Of a stretch of 56,819 nt of DNA, positions 20,136-28,874 are shown piece after piece. The notes below the pieces were generated by a model, which was not told the DNA's origin, searched no databases, and worked only from the letters and a program-made list of their open reading frames with translations. Position 1 is the first letter of the stretch, and every line of letters begins with the position of its first letter. Both the position numbers and the translations under genes were made by a program. The DNA comes from an uncultured Collinsella sp. (GTDB lineage: Bacteria > Actinomycetota > Coriobacteriia > Coriobacteriales > Coriobacteriaceae), in assembly GCA_949285915.1 (NCBI GenBank), contig CASDZW010000023.1, forward strand, positions 1 through 56,819. The letters run 5' to 3'.

Positions 20136-21474
20136 GGCCTCGAAGCCCACCTTTCGTCGTGCCGGTTCCAAGGCGAGCGCCCCGCGCCCGCAGGCAGCTC
20201 CCGCGCCTGCGCCGCGCCAGGCTAAAAAGCCCATCTCCTCCTATACGGCCCGCACGCGCGTGGGTACCCCCTCGTCGCGGCCGGGGTCCAAGAAGCGCAC
20301 GGTACAGCCGCAGGCGCGCCTGGGGTCTGCCACGGTGGCCTCCAAAAAGCCGGTAGCAGCCAAAAAGCAGCTAACCGTGGCGCCCAAGGCAGCTTCTGCA
20401 AACAAGCCCGCGAGCAAGCCGGTTATGCGCAAGCAGGCGAGCGCTCCTGCGTCCAAGCCCCTCAAGCAGAAGCCCGCGGTCCAAAAGTCCGCCGCCTCCA
20501 AGCTCTCCACTCCCGCCGTTGCGGCGCTCAAGAAGCCCCAGCGCCGCATGAAGCCGCTCACCACGGTCGCCGCCCCCGCTAAGCCGGCGCCTGCCGGTAA
20601 GGCCGCCTCCTTCCTCGGGCGCATCGGTGCGGTGTTTGCGGGGGTCGCCCATGTAGTGGGCGGCTTTGTCTCCGGCAAGGTCATCGCCATCGTTGTCGCC
20701 TGCGCGCTCGTGCTCGGCGTCGGCGGCGTGGTGCTCGTCAACTCGCCCGTCTTTGCCGCAACCAATGTGGTGATCGAGGGGAGCGAGCACGTCTCCACCG
20801 AGGCGGTTCAGCGTCTGGTCACCATCCCCAGCGGCACGACCCTCTTTAACGTCAACGCAGACGCCATAACCGAGGCGCTTTCTGAGAACCCGTGGGTGAC
20901 GGGCGTCTCCATCGAGCGCGAGTTCCCGCACACCCTGCGCATCAAGCCCGAGGAGCGCACGGTCGCCGCCATCGTCTACATCCCCGCCGACGACATCGCC
21001 TGGGCCATCGGCAGCGACGGTAACTGGATCGCACCGGTGTCCCTTTCCGTCTCCACCGATGCCGAGGGCAACGTAGTCGAGGGTGCCGTGGAGGGCGGCC
21101 AGACGCTCACCGGGGCAGACGCGGCGCGCGCTCTTGCCCGCAAGGACGGCGCGATCCTCTTCACGGACGTCCCCGCCGACGTGGAGCCCTCTACGGGCCG
21201 CGAGGTGGCCTCCGAGGTGGTGCTCGCCGGCCTTGCCTACGCGAACGGCTTCTCGCCCGAGTTTATCGCCCAGATCCAGAGCCTGTCTCTGCCTTCGGTC
21301 GATGCGATCACGGCCTACCTTGACTCCGGTATCGAGGTCTCGCTCGGCGCGCCCGATGACATCGAGACCAAGGAGCGGGTCGTCACGCGCCTGCTCGAGC
21401 AGCAGCAGGGCGTCACCTACATCAACGTTCGTGTGCCCGACAACTATACGTTTAGGAGCGCACCGACCGATTAG
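20092..21474 (+). CDS. ftsQ: Division protein FtsQ/DivIB with a long basic tail
   Basis: A bitopic divisome protein of 460 residues. Residues 1-185 are a Lys/Ala/Pro-rich low-complexity cytoplasmic tail with many KPA, KKP and ASKP units. One membrane segment follows (about 203-225, IVVACALVLGVGGVVLV). The extracytoplasmic part begins with a POTRA domain (NVVIEGSEHVSTEAVQ, LFNVNADAI, NPWVTGVSIEREFPHTL) and then the FtsQ domain ending in YINVRVPDN. The start is uncertain: ATG 20092 has AGGAGG and GAAAGG upstream, while ATG 20071, seven codons earlier, is also in frame. Both overlap murB. Confidence 0.88.
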   Translation: MASSSNRKSNSSVSKASKPTFRRAGSKASAPRPQAAPAPAPRQAKKPISSYTARTRVGTPSSRPGSKKRTVQPQARLGSATVASKKPVAAKKQLTVAPKAASANKPASKPVMRKQASAPASKPLKQKPAVQKSAASKLSTPAVAALKKPQRRMKPLTTVAAPAKPAPAGKAASFLGRIGAVFAGVAHVVGGFVSGKVIAIVVACALVLGVGGVVLVNSPVFAATNVVIEGSEHVSTEAVQRLVTIPSGTTLFNVNADAITEALSENPWVTGVSIEREFPHTLRIKPEERTVAAIVYIPADDIAWAIGSDGNWIAPVSLSVSTDAEGNVVEGAVEGGQTLTGADAARALARKDGAILFTDVPADVEPSTGREVASEVVLAGLAYANGFSPEFIAQIQSLSLPSVDAITAYLDSGIEVSLGAPDDIETKERVVTRLLEQQQGVTYINVRVPDNYTFRSAPTD

Positions 21475-21671
21475 GGTGGGTGATTCGGCGAACGGTTGCC
21501 GCAACTACCTGCGCTTCTTCTGGTAACTCCACAATTTAGGGCTCTCCATTTGACGGTGACCTGCAATTTGTGCAAAGATAAGCGGGTTTACCTCGCCCTT
21601 TAATGTAAACTTGAGCTTTAAGGTTATCTACGTCAGCCAAGATGGCTCAACCCGTCGCATCGGAGGACCAC

Positions 21672-22808
21672 ATGCACGAGAACGAGATCAACAACTATCT
21701 TGCCGTCATCAAGGTAGTCGGCGTGGGCGGTGGCGGCACCAACGCGGTCAACCGTATGATCGAGGAGGGCATCCGCGGCGTCGAGTTCGTTGCCATCAAC
21801 ACCGATGCCCAGGCTCTCGCCATCTCCGATGCCGACATCAAGGTGCACATCGGCACCGACATCACGCGCGGCCTCGGCGCCGGCGCCAACCCCGAGATCG
21901 GCCGTAAGGCGGCCGACGAGAGCCGTGACGACATCAAGGAGGCGCTCGCCGGCGCCGACATGGTGTTCATCACCGCGGGCGAGGGTGGCGGCACCGGTAC
22001 GGGCGCTGCCCCCATCGTGGCCGACATCGCCATGAACGACATCGGTGCGCTCACCGTCGCCGTCGTCACCAAGCCCTTCACCTTCGAGGGCCGCAAGCGC
22101 AAGAAGTCCGCTGAGGAGGGCATCGACACCCTTGCTCAGAGCGTGGACACCATGATCGTCATCCCCAACGACAAGCTGCTCGACATCGCCGAGAAGAAGA
22201 CCACCATGCTCGAGGCCTTCTCCATGGCGGACGCCGTCCTCTCGCAGGGCACCCAGGGCATCACCGACCTCATCACCGTCCCCGGCGTCATCAACCTCGA
22301 CTTCGCCGACGTCAAGACGATCATGAAGCAGGCCGGCACCGCCATGATGGGCATCGGCACCGCTTCCGGTGACACCCGCGCGGTCGACGCCGCCCAGCAG
22401 GCCATCTCGAGCCCGCTTCTCGAGAGCTCCATCGACGGCGCCACCCGCGTGCTGCTCTCCATCGCCGGCTCCAAGGACCTCGGCATCCAGGAGATCAACG
22501 ACGCCGCCGACCTCGTTGCCAGCGCCGTCGACCCCGAGGCCAACATCATCTTCGGTACCGTCGTGGACGAGTCGCTGGGCGATCAGGTGCGCATCACCGT
22601 TATCGCTACCGGCTTCTCCGATGCCAACGTTAGCCGTCAGGACGAGCTCTTCTCCGCATCGTCCAAGGCTTCTGACCCCGCGCCTGCGCGCACGGCCGCT
22701 CCCGCTGCCCCGGCTGCGAGTAGCCGCACCATCGGTGGCGAGCAGGTCCACAACTTTGGCAACGACCAGTTCGAGCTGCCCGACTTCCTGAAGCGCGGCA
22801 ACTTCTAA
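21672..22808 (+). CDS. ftsZ: Cell division GTPase FtsZ
   Basis: Tubulin-like GTPase that forms the Z ring. ATG 21672 is chosen because GGAGG (21662-21666) sits five bases upstream; the earlier in-frame ATG at 21642 lacks a ribosome site. The product has 378 residues: GTP-binding GGGTGTG at 105-111, the T7 synergy loop NLDFADV at 208-214, an Ala/Pro-rich linker and the conserved C-terminal tail [10 protein letters not shown]. That tail is the known docking site for membrane anchors such as SepF, encoded 3 kb downstream; ftsA is not present. The 197-base gap after ftsQ suggests its own promoter, but I see only a weak TTGACG (21550-21555). Confidence 0.98.
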   Translation: MHENEINNYLAVIKVVGVGGGGTNAVNRMIEEGIRGVEFVAINTDAQALAISDADIKVHIGTDITRGLGAGANPEIGRKAADESRDDIKEALAGADMVFITAGEGGGTGTGAAPIVADIAMNDIGALTVAVVTKPFTFEGRKRKKSAEEGIDTLAQSVDTMIVIPNDKLLDIAEKKTTMLEAFSMADAVLSQGTQGITDLITVPGVINLDFADVKTIMKQAGTAMMGIGTASGDTRAVDAAQQAISSPLLESSIDGATRVLLSIAGSKDLGIQEINDAADLVASAVDPEANIIFGTVVDESLGDQVRITVIATGFSDANVSRQDELFSASSKASDPAPARTAAPAAPAASSRTIGGEQVHNFGNDQFELPDFLKRGNF

Positions 22809-22836
22809 GGCAACGGCCAACACAGTGGTTTTTGAG

Positions 22837-22866
22837 GCGCCCCGGCACGGTCCGGGGCGCTTTTGA
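22837..22866 (+). terminator. Intrinsic terminator after ftsZ
   Basis: GCGCCCCGG (22837-22845) pairs perfectly with CCGGGGCGC (22852-22860), followed by TTTTG. It lies only 15 bases before the pgeF start, so pgeF expression from ftsZ needs read-through. Confidence 0.85.
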
Positions 22867-22880
22867 TAGGGAGGCACAAC

Positions 22881-23678
22881 GTGAGTTCACTTGAACGCAA
22901 AGATCATGAGGGCGTCGTCTTGAACGAGGCACATGTGGGCGCGGTGCATCTGGCGTTCACCGAGCGGACAGGCGGCGTCTCCGAGCCGCCCTTTACCTCC
23001 CTTAATCTGGGTGCGCGTGTGGGCGATGACCCGGATGCGGTGGCTGAGAACCGGCGCCGGGTGCTTGAGGCGCTCGGGTGCGGGGCGTGCGCTGAGCGTC
23101 TGCTCGTGCCCAACCAAGTGCACGGCGACCATACCGCCGTCGTGCGGTCTGCCGATGAGGCGGAGCTCGCCCGCGTGAGAGAAGAGATCGCTGCCGGCGC
23201 CGACGGCATCGTCTGCTGCGTGCCCGGTGTGCCGGTACTGCTCAACTTTGCCGACTGCGTACCGGTCGTCCTTGCGTGCGAAGGTGGCTTTGCCGTGGTC
23301 CACTCCGGCTGGAAGGGGACGATCGCGGCCATCGCCGGCAAGGCCGCGCGCATGCTCTCCGATGCCACGGGATGCGCGCCCGAGCACATCTTTGCCTTCA
23401 TAGGCCCGCATATCACCGGGGCGGAGTACGAGGTCTCCGAGGAGCTCATCGAGCGCTTTGCCGCGCGGTTCCCGCAGGCGGTGCATGCAGGGCCCTCGCG
23501 CCTGCTCGACCTCGCCGCATGCATTCGCGCGGCACTTGCCGAGGCGGGCGTGCCCGAAGATAACGTTTGCGACCCGGGTCTCTCCACCGTGGGCAACAAC
23601 GACCGGTTCTTCTCCTATCGTGCCGAGAAGGGTACCTGCGGGCGTCACGGTGCCCTGGCGGTGATGGGGGAGGCGTAA
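22881..23678 (+). CDS. pgeF: YfiH/PgeF multicopper-fold (laccase-domain) protein
   Basis: A 265-residue member of the YfiH/LACC1 family, whose members act on purine nucleosides or on misincorporated Ser in peptidoglycan precursors. GTG 22881 follows GGGAGG. Zinc/active-site histidines sit in VPNQVHGD, in the Cys of LLNFADCVPV and in VVHSGWKGT. The family commonly lies directly after ftsZ in Gram-positive dcw clusters, as here. It is separated from ftsZ by a terminator. Confidence 0.9.
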   Translation: MSSLERKDHEGVVLNEAHVGAVHLAFTERTGGVSEPPFTSLNLGARVGDDPDAVAENRRRVLEALGCGACAERLLVPNQVHGDHTAVVRSADEAELARVREEIAAGADGIVCCVPGVPVLLNFADCVPVVLACEGGFAVVHSGWKGTIAAIAGKAARMLSDATGCAPEHIFAFIGPHITGAEYEVSEELIERFAARFPQAVHAGPSRLLDLAACIRAALAEAGVPEDNVCDPGLSTVGNNDRFFSYRAEKGTCGRHGALAVMGEA

Positions 23679-23723
23679 GCGCCTCTCCGCCGTGCGTTTG
23701 GCGCGTATGAGGGCATGATTATT

Positions 23724-23753
23724 TGGGAATGTGCAAAATATTTCACATTCCCA
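23724..23753. promoter_or_regulatory. Perfect 10-bp inverted repeat
   Basis: TGGGAATGTG (23724-23733) and CACATTCCCA (23744-23753) surround a 10-base AT-rich centre. No T-run follows. It could be an operator or a hairpin of the neighbouring dispersed repeat. The rest of the 293-base gap up to 23971 shows only the repeat at 23792 and no gene. Confidence 0.5.
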
Positions 23754-23791
23754 GAAGGTTCCCCTCGCCTTCACGCTGCTTCACTTGGGGC

Positions 23792-23819
23792 TCACTTGGG
23801 GACGGAGTCAAATCGTGCA
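23792..23819 (+). repeat. GGGGACGG-GTCAAA dispersed repeat, copy B
   Basis: Matches 1120-1147 at 25 of 28 positions. It is immediately preceded by a partial duplication (TCACTTGGGG at 23781-23790). Confidence 0.6.
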
Positions 23820-23971
23820 GCCAGTGGCACGGGCGGCCATGACCAAGCCCTTTGCGGCGCTACCGTGACCGTGCGCTTACAAAACCCTGACACCCGACCT
23901 CTAGACTGGCAACCGTATGCCATCCACGCTCGGGGCGGCATCCCGCCCGGCATCCGATTGGAGTCTAGAAC

Positions 23972-24841
23972 ATGCGCAAACTCTTCTCCCGTCAGCTCGT
24001 AGAGGCGCGTCACGAGATGCTCTCCATCTACGAGGTCATCGACCTTACGCTCCACGACGCGGTTCGCTCCTTTGTGACCGATGACAAGAAGCTCGCGAGC
24101 AAGGCCAAGAAGCAGGCGCTCCGCATCGATGCGCGCTGCGCCAACCTCGAGGCGGTCTGCTACAACCTCATCGCCACCCAGGGCCCTGTGGCCTCCGACT
24201 TCCGCCTGCTCCAGACCATCATCTACACCAACTTCTGTCTGCAGCGCATGTGCGACAAGGTGCGCCGCATCGCCCGCGCCGCCCAGCACAAGGTCGTCTC
24301 CGGCATCGAGCTGCCCGCTGAGCTCGTCGAGCTCGTCGAGGCGGAGGCCGGCAGCGTCTACAAGGTGCTCGGCACCTCGGCTTCTGTGCTTGTCACCAAC
24401 GACCTCGCGCTGCTGCGCACCCTGAACACGCAGGAGGAGGACACGCACGGCATCTACGAGGAGTTCTTCCGCGCCTACAACCGCATGGCCGCCATGCAGA
24501 TCGACGACGACCGCTCGCTCGACGACCTCCGCCGCGTCATCATGGTCTCGCGCTACCTCGACCGCTGCGCCCAGTACGCCATCGACGCCGCCGGCCGTAT
24601 CACCTTCCTGCTCACCGGTCAGCGCTGGAGCGCCGCCGACATCGCCGGCATCGACGAGGAGGAGCTCGAGGGCATGCGCGTCCCCTCCGGCGAGGGCGTC
24701 ATTCTGCGCCCCGCGGCCGACGCCGCCTGCATCGCGCGCATTCCCGCCTCCGAGCTCACTCAGGCGGTCGTCACGCTCATCGAGAATCCCGAGGACGAGG
24801 ATGATGATGAGGATGAGGACGAGGAGGACGACCTCGCCTAG
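23972..24841 (+). CDS. PhoU-domain protein
   Basis: A 289-residue, mostly helical protein with PhoU-type repeats. Diagnostic stretches are RIDARCANLEA, ATQGPVASDFRLLQTI, and VSRYLDRCAQYAIDAAGRI with FLLTG. PhoU proteins restrain phosphate uptake and signalling to PhoR-type kinases. Here no pst genes adjoin; it stands inside the dcw cluster between pgeF and yggS, and the Pit/DUF47 pair lies 6 kb downstream. The C-terminus is an unusual run of Asp/Glu (about 272-287). A phosphate role is inferred from the family only. Confidence 0.75.
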   Translation: MRKLFSRQLVEARHEMLSIYEVIDLTLHDAVRSFVTDDKKLASKAKKQALRIDARCANLEAVCYNLIATQGPVASDFRLLQTIIYTNFCLQRMCDKVRRIARAAQHKVVSGIELPAELVELVEAEAGSVYKVLGTSASVLVTNDLALLRTLNTQEEDTHGIYEEFFRAYNRMAAMQIDDDRSLDDLRRVIMVSRYLDRCAQYAIDAAGRITFLLTGQRWSAADIAGIDEEELEGMRVPSGEGVILRPAADAACIARIPASELTQAVVTLIENPEDEDDDEDEDEEDDLA

Positions 24842-24890
24842 TCCCGCCCGGGGTCGCCTTGTGCCGTCTTCGTAAACCTTTTGCTCTTGA

Positions 24891-24923
24891 GGGCGCACCT
24901 CCCACAAGGGGGTGCGCCCCTTT
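24891..24923 (+). terminator. Terminator after the PhoU-domain gene
   Basis: GGGCGCACCTCCC (24891-24903) pairs with GGGGGTGCGCCC (24908-24919), followed by CTTTG. Confidence 0.75.
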
Positions 24924-24931
24924 GCTAGTAT
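24923..24931 (+). promoter_or_regulatory. Extended -10 of yggS
   Basis: TTGCTAGTAT contains the TGn extension and TAGTAT (24926-24931), 45 bases before the yggS ATG. Confidence 0.45.
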
Positions 24932-24975
24932 GGTCGAGGGCGCACCCGCGCCCGCTAGCGCAAAGAGGGTAATCC

Positions 24976-25731
24976 ATGGGTGATACGGCATCAGGCCAGG
25001 CATATCTCGATTGCATCCGCCGTCGGCGCGAGGAGATTCTCGCGCGCGTCGATGCGGCCCTTGCACGCTCGGGCCGTGCGGTGGACGCCGCGCGCGTTAT
25101 GGCGGTCTCCAAGACGGTAGGGGTGGACGAGGTCGTCGCTGCAATCGAGGCCGGCTATCGCTTCTTTGGCGAGAACCGCCCTCAGGAGCTCATCCGCAAG
25201 TTGGAGGGGCTCGCGGCGCGTGAGGGCTTGGCGCCGGTTCGCTTCGATATGATCGGCAACCTCCAGAAGAACAAGATCAACGCCGTGCTCGGCCGCGTAG
25301 ATCTCATCCACTCGGTGAGCTCGCTCCATCTCGCCCAGGCCATCTCCGACCGCGCGGAGCGGCACCTGGCGGAAGGCGCACTCGCCGCTCCCCAGGACGT
25401 GCTGCTCGAGGTGAACATCTCGGGCGAGCAGTCTAAATCGGGATTTGAGCCCGATGAGCTCCGTCGCTCCATTGAAGAGTTGCAGGGACTTCGTGGAATC
25501 CGCATACGCGGACTTATGACGATGGCCCCAAGAGGGGATAACGTGATGGCGCACCGCACGTTCGCGGGTCTGCGCGACCTGCGAGACGAGCTCTCCGCCC
25601 GCTACCCGGGGCTTACGCTTGAGGAGCTCTCCTGCGGCATGAGCGAGGACTTTGAGGCGGCGCTCGAGGAGGGCTCGACTCTGGTGCGTTTGGGCAGAGT
25701 GGTCTTTGACCCCGCCTTTGAGCTAGAATAG
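24976..25731 (+). CDS. yggS: PLP homeostasis protein, YggS/PLPBP family
   Basis: A single-domain TIM-barrel protein of 251 residues that binds pyridoxal phosphate and buffers its level. The PLP lysine is in VMAVSKTV (Lys46). Other family marks are FGENRPQEL, FDMIGNLQKNKI, VHSVSSL-type IHSVSSLHLAQ, VNISGEQSKSGF, GLMTM and LSCGMSEDFEAAL with GSTLVRLG. It lies between the PhoU-domain gene and sepF, the position typical for Gram-positive bacteria, and has its own promoter-like element. Confidence 0.93.
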   Translation: MGDTASGQAYLDCIRRRREEILARVDAALARSGRAVDAARVMAVSKTVGVDEVVAAIEAGYRFFGENRPQELIRKLEGLAAREGLAPVRFDMIGNLQKNKINAVLGRVDLIHSVSSLHLAQAISDRAERHLAEGALAAPQDVLLEVNISGEQSKSGFEPDELRRSIEELQGLRGIRIRGLMTMAPRGDNVMAHRTFAGLRDLRDELSARYPGLTLEELSCGMSEDFEAALEEGSTLVRLGRVVFDPAFELE

Positions 25732-25805
25732 CAGGTACGCGGTTTCTTTTGGCATAGCCGGAAGCCGATTTAGTAGATACACTCCGTTTGGGGGAGTTGA
25801 GAAAC

Positions 25806-26522
25806 GTGGGATTCTTAGACGAGATCAAGAGCCGCCTTCCGTTCGGCCAGCAGCTGACTTTCGGTCAGGACGATTACGCTGCCGACGGCTACGAGGACGA
25901 CTATTACGATGGCGAGGGCTACGACGCCGACTATGGCACGCAGGACGCCTCCTACGGCCAGGGTTATGCCGCACAGGACACCCCGTCCAACGGCGTCCTC
26001 GGCCAGACGCGCCGCGGCGAGGCCGAGTCGGTAGCGGTCTATACGCGCTCCGGTCAGCTGGTCGGCGATGCGGACCGCCATGCGACCACGTACAACCCGC
26101 CTGCCCGCTCCCATGATGATTATCGTCCCGGCGCCTACGACACGCCGTCGAGCTATGCCGCGCAGACCCGTGCCCGCGCCGCTGCAACCCCGTCTCCCGT
26201 CTCTTCGATGACCGAGAGCCATGCCGCATCGATTCTTAACGCGACGCCCCAGCTTCCGATCTATGAGCTTCGTCCCGAGAGCTATGACGACGTTGAGACG
26301 GTGGTGCGCCGTGTGCGCACCAAGCAGCCGGTGGCGCTCATCTTCGTCGGCGTTCGCACCGAGGTCGCCAAGCGCGTGCTCGACTTTAGCTACGGCTTTG
26401 CCTGCGGTCTTGGCGCTACGGTCCGCGAGGTGGGCGACCGCGTCTTTGTCGTTTTGCCGCAGGGCTGCGAGGTTACCGATTCCGACCTTGCCAAGCTCCG
26501 CGCTGACGGATACCTCAAGTAG
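25806..26522 (+). CDS. sepF: Cell division protein SepF
   Basis: Membrane anchor and bundler of FtsZ. GTG 25806 follows GGGGGAG; 238 residues. It begins with the amphipathic membrane-targeting helix GFLDEIKSRLPFG, has a long Tyr/Asp/Gly-rich and then Ala/Pro/Ser-rich linker (about 15-145), and ends with the DUF552 core: SYDDVETVVRRVRT, VALIFVG, FSYGFACGLGATVREVGDRVFVVLP. The linker is longer than in many homologues. In the absence of ftsA here, SepF is the likely essential tether. Confidence 0.93.
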   Translation: MGFLDEIKSRLPFGQQLTFGQDDYAADGYEDDYYDGEGYDADYGTQDASYGQGYAAQDTPSNGVLGQTRRGEAESVAVYTRSGQLVGDADRHATTYNPPARSHDDYRPGAYDTPSSYAAQTRARAAATPSPVSSMTESHAASILNATPQLPIYELRPESYDDVETVVRRVRTKQPVALIFVGVRTEVAKRVLDFSYGFACGLGATVREVGDRVFVVLPQGCEVTDSDLAKLRADGYLK

Positions 26523-26537
26523 CAGGGGCTGATTACC

Positions 26538-26801
26538 ATTTATCAAATCGCACAGCTTGTCAGCACGCTCGTAAACTTCTACGAGACGCTCATCCTCGTG
26601 TACATCATCCTTATGTGGTTCCCGCTGCGCGAGGGTGGTATCGCCTATGACGTGGCGATGGTGCTCCGCTCCCTTTGCGAGCCGTTCCTGTCGATCTTCC
26701 GGCGCATCATCCCGCCTATGGGCGGCATTGACTTCTCGCCGGTTATTGCAGTTCTTGCGTTGAACGTCATCGCTCGTTTGGTAATAGGTATACTGGTTTA
26801 G
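26538..26801 (+). CDS. yggT: YggT family membrane protein with a non-standard start
   Basis: A small integral membrane protein of about 87 residues with two membrane segments (FYETLILVYIILMWF and VIAVLALNVIARLVIGILV) and the YggT pattern of a turn with PFLSIFRRIIPPMGGIDFSP. The reading frame is open right from the sepF stop (26520-26522), but no ATG, GTG or TTG occurs before the GTG at 26598, which would remove most of the first membrane segment. I place the start at ATT 26538 after AGGGG; CTG 26529 or ATT 26532 are alternatives. Function is not established; in Gram-positive bacteria the gene regularly lies between sepF and divIVA. Confidence 0.7.
   Translation: MYQIAQLVSTLVNFYETLILVYIILMWFPLREGGIAYDVAMVLRSLCEPFLSIFRRIIPPMGGIDFSPVIAVLALNVIARLVIGILV
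26789..26794 (+). promoter_or_regulatory. Candidate -10 of divIVA
   Basis: TATACT inside the yggT end, 63 bases before the divIVA ATG. Confidence 0.4.
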
Positions 26802-26856
26802 ACGCAAATCCCGGGCGCGGTAAGCCCGGGCCTCGCGATGAGAAGGAGATTATCCT

Positions 26857-27507
26857 ATGGCTATCACACCTGCAGACATCCAGGCCCAGACGTTCTCCGA
26901 GGCCAAGCGCGGTTATGACCCCGCCGAGGTTGACGTTTTCCTTGAGCAGCTCGCCTCCGAGGTCGACGCCATGCTCTCCAAGATCGTCGATCTTAAGAAC
27001 CGCCTGACCGCCACCGAGCACGAGCTCGCTGACGCCCAGGCTCAACTTGCGGCTCAGCCCGCGGCCGCTCCGGTTGTCGCCGCCGCGCCGCAGCACGATT
27101 TCTCCGCCACCGAGCGTCAGATCTCTGCTGCCCTCATCTCCGCCCAGCAGACCGCCGACACCATCGTTGCCGACGCTCAGCAGAACGCTCAGCGCATCTG
27201 CGACGAGGCCGATGCTAAGGCGCGTGACGTCATCCGTCAGGCGCTCCAGGAGAAGCAGAACGAGCTCGCCGAGATCGACCGTCTGAAGGCTTCCCGCGAG
27301 GAGTTCAAGAACGAGTACCTGAAGCTCATCCAGCACTTCATGGACGACGCCCAGAACTCCTTCCCGTCCGACCTGCTGTCCTCTACCCCGGTCGGTTCCT
27401 CCGCGGCTCCTGCCCCGGCGCCCGCTCCCGCTCCTGCGCCCGAGCCCGCCCCGGTTGCCGACCCCTTCGCTCCGATCGACAACTTCGTTGCGGACGACCT
27501 CGACTAG
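26857..27507 (+). CDS. divIVA: DivIVA-domain polar/septal protein
   Basis: A coiled-coil scaffold that binds curved membrane at poles and septa. It has 216 residues after a GAGAAGGAG ribosome site. The N-terminal lipid-binding domain shows the family pattern ADIQAQTFSEAKRGYDPAEVD with VFLEQLASEVD. A short coiled coil, an Ala/Pro linker (about 66-88), a second long coiled coil (about 90-165) and an Ala/Pro-rich C-terminus follow. It closes the dcw-associated gene run and is followed by a terminator. Confidence 0.92.
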   Translation: MAITPADIQAQTFSEAKRGYDPAEVDVFLEQLASEVDAMLSKIVDLKNRLTATEHELADAQAQLAAQPAAAPVVAAAPQHDFSATERQISAALISAQQTADTIVADAQQNAQRICDEADAKARDVIRQALQEKQNELAEIDRLKASREEFKNEYLKLIQHFMDDAQNSFPSDLLSSTPVGSSAAPAPAPAPAPAPEPAPVADPFAPIDNFVADDLD

Positions 27508-27531
27508 TTGGGTCCGTTATCCGTCTGTTGA

Positions 27532-27560
27532 AGCGCCCTGCCCCGTGCAGGGCGCTTTTT
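27532..27560 (+). terminator. Strong terminator after divIVA
   Basis: AGCGCCCTGC (27532-27541) pairs perfectly with GCAGGGCGCT (27547-27556), followed by TTTTT. Confidence 0.9.
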
Positions 27561-27718
27561 CATATCGCTCCACCTTGCAGGGGGACGCTTTTCTGCCTGG
27601 GTGGGCCGTCTACCGAGCCCGCGCGCACGGGACGCGCGCATAAGGGCATAATGTTCGAAAGAAATCTTAGGCATCGGGGCTTTGCGCTGCCGATGTATGC
27701 ACGCGAGAGGGGATGCCC

Positions 27719-28831
27719 ATGGGTAGATCGTTTGGAGGCGGCAGGTCCGGTGGGGGCGGTGGCTTCCGCGGCGGCGGCCGCAGCTTTGGCGGCTTTTCCG
27801 GCGGCAGACGAAGCGGTGGGCGGAGCTTTGGCTCCGGCTTGGGCGGCGGGTCTCGCCCCGGTGGCTTTGGGTCGCCCCGACCCGGGGTCTTCGGCGGCGG
27901 ATTTGCCCCGCGTCCCACCCGCAGCTTCTTCGGCGGTGGGGGAGGAAGCGGCATCTGGCCGTTTCTCGCCGGTATGGGTATCGGTCGCAGCATGAACAAT
28001 AACGTGCCGCCCGCAGGTCCTGTGGATCCCGCTCCGCAAGGGCGGGCACAGGGATCCGGGGGATGCGGTCGCGGTTGCATCGTCGTGGTTATCGTCGCGC
28101 TTGTCTGCGCCTTGATATCGACTGCGCTCACCTCGGTTACGTCTTGCAGCGCCTCGACGGTGGAGATTACGGCGTCTACGCACGAGCGCGAGGCGCTGGC
28201 CGCGGACGCGGCGGAGAAAACGGTGCTCTATGAAGACGCGGACGGCGATTGGATTCACAGCCCGGCCGTGGTCGAGCAGGGGCTTGAGGAGTTCTACGAC
28301 CTGACGGGTGTCCGCCCCTTCCTCTATATCCTTCCCAACGGAACCTCGACCTCTGCCACAGAGCTCGGCCAGGTGGCCCTTCACCTCTATGACGAGCTCT
28401 TTGACGACGAGGCGCACTTCGTGTTGGTGTTCTGCGACGACGGGCAGGGCTCGTTCACCTGCGGATATGCCGCCGGCTCCCAGGCGAAGTCGGTGATGGA
28501 TGACGAGGCGATCGGCATTCTCTCCGACTACCTCGACCGCTACTACCAGGACCTCTCCATCGACCAAGAGGAGATCTTCTCGCGCGCCTTCGCTGATACC
28601 GCTAAGCGCATCATGGCCGTCACCACGTCGCCTATCGTCTACGTTGCAGGGGCGGTTGCGGTGATCGCGGTTGTGGGCGGCATCGTCTTTGTCGTGCGCA
28701 AGCGCGCCGAAGCGCGCCAAAGCGAGCGGGAGCACCTCGAGGAGGTTCTCAACACGCCGCTCGAGACCTTCGGCGATAAGAAGCTCGACGACCTTGAAGA
28801 GAAGTACCGTTCGCCGTCAAACGACGATTGA
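27719..28831 (+). CDS. TPM-like membrane protein with Gly/Ser/Arg-rich N-terminus
   Basis: A 370-residue protein. ATG 27719 is chosen over 27713 because GAGAGGGG gives proper spacing. Residues 1-80 are low-complexity Gly/Arg/Ser/Phe repeats. Membrane segments lie at about 120-140 (CIVVVIVALVCALISTAL) and 302-323 (VYVAGAVAVIAVVGGIVFVV). The region between them (about 150-298: DLTGVRPFLYIL, HLYDELF, HFVLVFCDDGQG, YLDRYYQ) resembles a TPM/Psb32 domain. The C-terminus is charged. It lies just before the pspA-family gene, and TPM proteins are often found with PspA in envelope-stress contexts; the function here is inferred. Confidence 0.6.
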   Translation: MGRSFGGGRSGGGGGFRGGGRSFGGFSGGRRSGGRSFGSGLGGGSRPGGFGSPRPGVFGGGFAPRPTRSFFGGGGGSGIWPFLAGMGIGRSMNNNVPPAGPVDPAPQGRAQGSGGCGRGCIVVVIVALVCALISTALTSVTSCSASTVEITASTHEREALAADAAEKTVLYEDADGDWIHSPAVVEQGLEEFYDLTGVRPFLYILPNGTSTSATELGQVALHLYDELFDDEAHFVLVFCDDGQGSFTCGYAAGSQAKSVMDDEAIGILSDYLDRYYQDLSIDQEEIFSRAFADTAKRIMAVTTSPIVYVAGAVAVIAVVGGIVFVVRKRAEARQSEREHLEEVLNTPLETFGDKKLDDLEEKYRSPSNDD

Positions 28832-28874
28832 GGCGCTTGCGCAAGTTCTCGCAAGGGTACAAGGTAGGCTAACC

